Assembly (NCBI GenBank): GCA_037447655.1
Contig: JBBHKE010003250.1
Coordinates: 1-17,367 of the forward strand
Source of the DNA: Zygnema cylindricum
Lineage: Eukaryota > Streptophyta > Zygnematophyceae > Zygnematales > Zygnemataceae
Direction of reading: 5' to 3'
Length of the DNA: 17,367 bases
Part shown: positions 17,101-17,367 of the stretch, piece by piece
Layout: each line of letters opens with the position of its first letter
How positions within the stretch are numbered: position 1 is the first letter of the stretch
Translations under genes and position numbers: made by a program
Notes under the pieces: model-generated
Told to the model about the DNA's origin: nothing
Seen by the model: the letters and a program-made list of their open reading frames with translations, nothing else
Database searches by the model: none

Positions 17101-17232
17101 CAACTCGAGGACAACTTCACACTCGTTGGCCCAGATTCTCCAAATCCGAGCTTGAGCTGCTCAAATTTGCAACCATATCAACAGGTGGTTTTGGAATACC
17201 TTAACCCTACATTTCAAAATCTGGATGCATGA
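2106..17232 (+). CDS. LRR-EGF-papain-EGF-EGF-LysM-LysM secreted cysteine protease, multi-exon, 5' incomplete
   Basis: Exons: 2106-2177, 2866-2937, 3738-3809, 4582-4653, 5275-5346, 5983-6054, 6542-6613, 7352-7423, 8032-8103 (acceptor damaged), 9437-9508, 10413-10484, 11524-11891, 12601-12786, 12988-13214, 13655-13798, 14038-14257, 14451-14633, 15761-15904, 16450-16565, 16767-16856, 17068-17232. They sum to 2635 nt: one base finishing a codon from an unseen upstream exon, 877 codons and TGA. Domains by visible residue: LRRs 1-275, EGF-like 342-386, papain-type protease about 425-640 (Gln445, Cys451, His587, Asn607), EGF-like 646-706 and 707-754, LysM about 764-806 and 818-862. More than a dozen N-x-S/T sequons and no kinase or membrane segment suggest secretion. 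Predicted activity is cysteine endopeptidase; LRRs and LysMs would supply protein and glycan recognition. The domain order is not one I recognise. The exon model is a manual prediction from splice signals, phase and domain fit; no transcript was available. Confidence 0.85.
2178..2865 (+). other. Intron 1, no gene seen
   Basis: It runs from GTGAGT to TTACAG. It contains a purine-rich patch (about 2338-2370) and is otherwise AT-rich. I found no further LRR-coding stretch and no duplication relationship to the later introns. Confidence 0.65.
2866..2937 (+). CDS. Exon 2: LRR cassette
   Basis: The acceptor is TTACAG and the donor is TT|GTAAGA. The repeat begins SLGFNKLSGSIPSSIG and ends LTSLEYL. 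It is exactly 72 bp with phase 2 at both ends, so inclusion or skipping keeps the frame. The conserved upstream motif appears as GGGATGCG at 2841-2848, six bases farther from the exon than in most other cassettes. Confidence 0.9.
2938..3737 (+). other. Intron 2, AT-rich, with a possible relic of an exon lead
   Basis: It is mostly ATAATA-type sequence. At 3531-3575 CAACTGGGAGGTTTGTGCTTG resembles the GGGAGGTTTGTGGGTG lead before exons 4 and 8 and is followed by GTCGCAG, but no LRR exon follows. It may be a scar of a lost cassette. Confidence 0.5.
3738..3809 (+). CDS. Exon 3: LRR cassette
   Basis: The acceptor is TCACAG and the donor is TC|GTAAGA. The repeat begins ELSNNQLTGSIPSSIV and ends QLKSLQT. 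Its last codon starts TC instead of the usual TT, so joining to exon 4 gives Ser where other repeats have Leu. It opens the first copy of the four-exon block, with GGGGATGCG at 3718-3726. Confidence 0.9.
3810..4581 (+). repeat. Alpha-type intron 3 (copy at 6614-7351)
   Basis: It shares several stretches with intron 7: an echo of the exon end plus donor 58-59 nt downstream of the true donor, GATCCCTT, a GGTAATAARCAAGTGAAA stretch, and the GGTTTGGGAGGTTTGTGGGT lead to the next exon. The rest is AT-rich with short A runs and AATAAT repeats. Confidence 0.8.
4582..4653 (+). CDS. Exon 4: LRR cassette
   Basis: The acceptor is GTCATAG and the donor is TT|GTAAGA. The repeat begins YFFGNQLSGSIPSFIS and ends QMTSLKIL. 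Ser-Phe-Ile-Ser replaces the usual Ser-Ser-Ile-Gly. It is the block-1 counterpart of exon 8. Confidence 0.9.
4654..5982 (+). repeat. Nested tandem beta-intron units (introns 4 and 5)
   Basis: The introns at 4654-5274 and 5347-5982 match along most of their length, including GACGGGCAAGGACTGGCGAG and AGATACTACAGCTAATGAAA. With their exons they form a tandem repeat of about 0.7 kb inside block 1. The introns at 7424-8031 and 8104-9436 are the block-2 equivalents. They are AT-rich and otherwise without recognisable signals; open frames on either strand here are short and shared only through duplication. Confidence 0.85.
5275..5346 (+). CDS. Exon 5: LRR cassette
   Basis: The acceptor is TTACAG and the donor is TT|GTAAGA. 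The repeat begins GLWSNKLSGSIPSSIG and ends QMTSLKHL. It is nearly identical to exons 9 and 10. It shows what the intact acceptor of exon 9 should look like. Confidence 0.92.
5983..6054 (+). CDS. Exon 6: LRR cassette
   Basis: The acceptor is TTACAG and the donor is GT|GTAAGA. The repeat begins SLSGNQLSGSIPSSIG and ends QLTLLQF, followed by a split codon that reads GTA (Val) instead of Leu. The 72-bp length and both phases are kept. Confidence 0.9.
6055..6541 (+). repeat. Gamma-type intron 6 (copy at 9509-9977)
   Basis: The two introns share AACATCCCTCGAAATCTTGT, a TAAATAAATAAATAAAAAT run, CGTATGTGGGTRGAAGAAAATG and GTAGGAAAACAATACAGAAT. Copy 1 runs into exon 7. Copy 2 breaks off at 9977 and is followed by unique sequence to exon 11. 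Confidence 0.85.
6542..6613 (+). CDS. Exon 7: LRR cassette
   Basis: The acceptor is CTCACAG and the donor is TT|GTAAGA. The repeat begins DFSYNQLSGSIPSSIG and ends QLKSLQTL. It is the block-2 counterpart of exon 3; the introns downstream of both share long matching stretches. Confidence 0.92.
7352..7423 (+). CDS. Exon 8: LRR cassette
   Basis: The acceptor is GTCATAG and the donor is TT|GTAAGA. The repeat begins SLYNNKLSGSIPSSIG and ends QMTSLEYL. It is the counterpart of exon 4. Its upstream motif has drifted to GGGAACGCG (7332-7340) but keeps the 11-nt spacing. Confidence 0.92.
8032..8103 (+). pseudogene. Exon 9: LRR cassette with destroyed 3' splice site
   Basis: The 72-bp body is intact and would encode a repeat beginning GLWSNKLSGS and ending QMTSLKYL, followed by a normal TT|GTAAGA donor. 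The acceptor that reads TTACAG|AGGATT in exons 5 and 10 reads TTACAT|AGGATT here. The nearest AG is 2 nt inside the exon (8032-8033). Using it gives a 70-nt exon and shifts the frame into a TGA in exon 11. Skipping the whole exon would keep the frame. It is therefore probably a silenced cassette, unless the base is a sequencing error or allelic. Confidence 0.8.
8222..8941. mobile_element. 720-bp non-autonomous DNA transposon (PIF/Harbinger-like MITE) in intron 9
   Basis: The ends are perfect 16-bp inverted repeats: GGGTGAAGTTCCATCA at 8222-8237 and its complement at 8926-8941. They are flanked by TTA at 8219-8221 and 8942-8944. Sister introns keep the uninterrupted TATTATTTA (near 7535 and 5463) and TATTACTTA (near 4769). 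A 3-bp TTA duplication with G-rich ends is typical of PIF/Harbinger elements. An internal copy GAAGTTCCATCA lies at 8288-8299. The short open frames inside resemble no transposase, so it is non-autonomous. Its base composition is more even than the AT-rich host intron. Perfect ends suggest a fairly recent insertion. Confidence 0.9.
8723..8745. repeat. Short hairpin inside the transposon
   Basis: AACCCACCTC at 8723-8732 and GAGGTGGGTT at 8736-8745 form a perfect 10-bp stem with a 3-nt loop. A second imperfect pair (11 of 12 bases) lies at 8621-8632 and 8666-8677. Both lie within the element and may be secondary structure of the transposon. Confidence 0.7.
9437..9508 (+). CDS. Exon 10: LRR cassette
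   Basis: The acceptor is TTACAG and the donor is TT|GTAAGA. The repeat begins GLWSNKLSGSIPLSIG and ends QLTFLRSL. Its position and downstream intron pair it with exon 6, but its first half is that of exons 5 and 9, which suggests conversion or exchange between cassettes. Confidence 0.9.
9978..10412 (+). other. Unique part of intron 10
   Basis: This follows the block-2 breakpoint. It is AT-rich and not duplicated elsewhere in the window, with no coding or RNA signal seen. Confidence 0.55.
10413..10484 (+). CDS. Exon 11: last stand-alone LRR cassette
   Basis: The acceptor is GTTACAG and the donor is TT|GTAAGA. The repeat begins ILYDNQLSGIIPLSIG and ends QLRFLSVL. It lies outside the duplicated blocks and its flanks are unique. 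The upstream motif is degenerate (TGGGGGTGAGG). Confidence 0.9.
10485..11523 (+). other. Intron 11 (1039 bp), with an inverted purine-rich patch
   Basis: It joins the LRR array to the C-terminal half. A pyrimidine-rich stretch at about 10980-11100 (CCTCCCTCGCCCTCTCCCTC) is the reverse-strand look of the tract at 1-1300. The rest shows no gene. The 79-codon reverse open frame over this patch is low-complexity. Confidence 0.55.
11524..11891 (+). CDS. Exon 12: terminal LRR, C-cap and first EGF-like region
   Basis: The acceptor is TTTTGTGCAG and the donor is A|GTAAGT, so phase runs from 2 to 1. It begins DLGGNLLSGLISFPLDSW, the final LRR half, then DNFLSGSAIVYQN and a run of cysteines. Residues about 342-386 have a C-x3-C...C-x5-C...C-x-C...C spacing, like EGF modules (ACGGYGTCPG, then SCICDADYS). 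Sequons include NCS, NAS, NKS and NNT. This exon changes from the phase-2 LRR series to the phase-1 series used downstream, so it is the hinge between recognition array and protease. The EGF assignment is from cysteine spacing only. Confidence 0.88.
11892..12600 (+). other. Intron 12 (709 bp), no other feature seen
   Basis: It runs from GTAAGT to TTTTGCAG with a T-rich 3' half. No repeat shared with the array and no coding stretch were found. Confidence 0.7.
12601..12786 (+). CDS. Exon 13: linker and start of papain-type protease
   Basis: The acceptor is AATTTTGCAG and the donor is A|GTAAAT, phase 1 to 1. It ends with SWNWTAQLPSSKVKDQSSC. This lines up with the start of mature papain-family enzymes, including the oxyanion-hole Gln (residue 445, six before the catalytic Cys as in papain) and the structural Cys448. 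The 30 or so residues before it do not show the ERFNIN/GNFD pattern of an I29 inhibitory propeptide. Continuing past the donor reads into intron, so the split of the active-site loop across this junction is required. Confidence 0.88.
12988..13214 (+). CDS. Exon 14: protease exon with catalytic cysteine
   Basis: The acceptor is ACGTGTAG and the donor is AAT|GTAAGT, phase 1 to 0. Joined to exon 13 it gives SSCNTCWIISAFTAIEHA, matching the papain-family CGSCWAFS block with catalytic Cys451 and Trp452. Next come QMLNCSKINCTRGGWPNEAF, matching the QLVDC...GCNGG region, and a later Cys in STCKLVN. These fit the conserved disulfide positions of papain. Asn-Thr instead of Gly-Ser just before the catalytic Cys is unusual. 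Confidence 0.92.
13215..13654 (+). other. Intron 14 (440 bp) with a weak internal duplication near its 3' end
   Basis: It is T-rich. AAATTCTTCACGTACTTCT...CATGGTCTGATTTTT (about 13518-13565) resembles AAAATTCTTCACATCCTTTT...CATTGTCTGATGATTTTGCAG at its end (to 13654). This suggests a tandem duplication of the acceptor region in which only the second copy keeps CAG. Confidence 0.55.
13655..13798 (+). CDS. Exon 15: protease exon, central part
   Basis: The acceptor is GATTTTGCAG and the donor is TTA|GTGAGC, phase 0 to 0. It encodes SYDRIRMNGWSGLLLAL, then QQQPAVVAIEASSYAFNNY. This corresponds to the papain stretch with NQPVSV followed by the turn before the catalytic His. It is 48 codons and symmetric. 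Confidence 0.9.
14038..14257 (+). CDS. Exon 16: protease exon with catalytic His and Asn
   Basis: The acceptor is TTGGTGCAG and the donor is C|GTAAGT, phase 0 to 1. It encodes CFSNGVDHAVLVVGYD with the catalytic His587 (136 residues after the Cys; 134 in papain), then YWLIQNSWGVNWGDKGYMRI with Asn607 and the conserved Trp609. GYGICGIN near the end matches the last disulfide Cys of the family. All catalytic residues are present, so the enzyme is predicted active. Confidence 0.95.
14451..14633 (+). CDS. Exon 17: EGF-like module
   Basis: The acceptor is AACATTTCAG and the donor is G|GTGAGT, phase 1 to 1, the classic phase for shuffled extracellular modules. Residues 646-706 contain GDLCNVKNF, NPCGNGLCTSNNKTYTC, KCMDQF and TCAP: six cysteines in EGF order, with three sequons. 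It would act as a spacer or interaction module after the protease. Confidence 0.87.
14634..15760 (+). other. Intron 17 (1127 bp)
   Basis: It is the longest intron of the C-terminal half and separates the two EGF exons. Apart from a TA microsatellite at 15176-15205 I see no RNA gene, coding stretch or transposon ends. Confidence 0.65.
15176..15205. repeat. TA dinucleotide microsatellite
   Basis: An alternating AT/TA run of about 30 bp is interrupted by a single C at 15191. It is probably length-variable. Confidence 0.9.
15761..15904 (+). CDS. Exon 18: EGF-like module
   Basis: The acceptor is TTTTGTTTAG and the donor is G|GTGGGT, phase 1 to 1. Residues 707-754 contain SPCTFTSRNPCGMGTCVD, YACVCSIGYAADDADGS and SCVP. 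This resembles exon 17 in the PCGxGxC core, so the two modules probably arose by duplication. The donor is weaker than its neighbours. Confidence 0.87.
15905..16449 (+). other. Intron 18 (545 bp), no other feature seen
   Basis: It is AT-rich and ends in a good pyrimidine tract and TTTCAG. Reading from EGF exon 18 continues open for about 40 codons, which is extension of the coding frame and not a separate gene. Confidence 0.65.
16450..16565 (+). CDS. Exon 19: first half of LysM module 1
   Basis: The acceptor is TTTGTTTCAG and the donor is AAG|GTTTTA, phase 1 to 0. It encodes KEYVVPVGGSISCSNIF, then YGIPQQSFLEQNK. These fit the LysM pattern YxVxxGDx...I...F...N. The donor is non-canonical after GT. 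It was chosen because joining to exon 20 restores the LysM NLNCSRLLPKG block. Confidence 0.82.
16767..16856 (+). CDS. Exon 20: end of LysM 1 and start of LysM 2
   Basis: The acceptor is GCTCCAG and the donor is GAG|GTAAGT, phase 0 to 0. It encodes NLNCSRLLPKGAKVNVT, closing LysM 1, and CSLIYAAEE, the usual CxxxYxAxxGDTC lead into the next LysM. The competing AG at 16779-16780 would reach an in-frame TAA after ten codons, so it is rejected. Confidence 0.85.
17068..17232 (+). CDS. Exon 21: LysM module 2 and stop
   Basis: The acceptor is ACTTTCCAG. It encodes GDTCDSIKFTLQLEDNFTL, then NPSLSCSNLQPYQQV, a plant-type LysM with its GDTC and NPxLxC motifs. The tail VVLEYLNPTFQNLDA runs to TGA at 17230-17232. 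LysM modules often end QxVCV; here Val stands where that Cys would be. CAG|GTGG at 17183 could be a weak donor to another exon, but the polyadenylation signal about 100 nt downstream favours the stop. Confidence 0.82.
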   Translation, partial: GDTCDSIKFTLQLEDNFTLVGPDSPNPSLSCSNLQPYQQVVLEYLNPTFQNLDA

Positions 17233-17334
17233 ATGGACAAAGATAGAAAGCGCGATGTCATTTCCCTTGATCTTTGACGAGTTTGTATACTGCTGTATTC
17301 ACATCATCATGTTCCTAAGCCATCCAAAATAACT

Positions 17335-17340
17335 AATAAA
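17335..17340 (+). terminator. Candidate polyadenylation signal AATAAA
   Basis: AATAAA lies 102 nt after the stop codon in an AT-rich 3' region and is followed by a TTGTATG stretch. Position and spacing fit a plant 3' UTR. The window ends 27 bases later, so the cleavage site is not confirmed. Confidence 0.6.
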
Positions 17341-17367
17341 ATTGTTGTATGCGTTTTACAAATCCAT

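Noticed and set aside
2106-17232. Interpretation as an LRR receptor kinase or NB-ARC resistance gene
   Set aside because: No kinase, transmembrane or NB-ARC motif is present; the C-terminal half is clearly a C1A protease with EGF and LysM modules.

Overview
The window is eukaryotic nuclear DNA, most likely from a land plant or close streptophyte alga. The plant-type leucine-rich repeats (xLSGSIPxSIG), the plant-type LysM modules (GDTC, NPSLSC) and the AT-rich introns with GTAAG/AG borders point that way. A bryophyte would fit, but that is inference. No bacterial-style gene, CRISPR array or rRNA was found.

One plus-strand gene explains almost all coding signal. I can trace 21 coding exons from 2106 to 17232. 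They join in one frame without a stop and give 877 visible residues. The 5' end (start codon, signal peptide, any N-terminal cap) is not seen and probably lies upstream. Residue numbers below count from the first complete codon of exon 1. The order is: an array of eleven exons of exactly 72 bp, each one 24-residue LRR (2106-10484); a last LRR plus a cysteine-rich EGF-like region (exon 12); a papain-family (C1A) cysteine protease domain with its catalytic residues intact (exons 13-16); two EGF-like modules (exons 17-18); and two LysM modules (exons 19-21). A stop and an AATAAA follow. I do not recognise this domain order as a described family. With many N-glycosylation sequons and no visible kinase or membrane anchor, the product looks like a secreted protease with a recognition array at one end and a putative chitin or peptidoglycan-type glycan binder at the other.

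Layout: 1-1300 is a purine-rich, G-rich degenerate repeat tract with no credible gene. 1357-1424 is a decayed tRNA-like element. 1631-1918 is a degenerate repeat of about 59-71 bp. 2106-10484 is the LRR array, built by nested tandem duplication: a unit of about 0.7 kb, then a four-exon block of about 2.8 kb copied once. A 720-bp element with 16-bp terminal inverted repeats and a TTA duplication (8222-8941) sits in intron 9, and three sister introns keep the empty site. 10485-17367 is the single-copy protease/EGF/LysM half and the 3' end.

The most interesting points are the composite architecture; the LRR cassettes, whose equal length and phase would let any subset be spliced without a frame change while variation concentrates on the presumed recognition face; a cassette (exon 9) whose 3' splice site is destroyed; and a GGGGATGCG motif fixed 11 nt upstream of the LRR exons in place of a pyrimidine tract, which also marks the block-duplication breakpoints.
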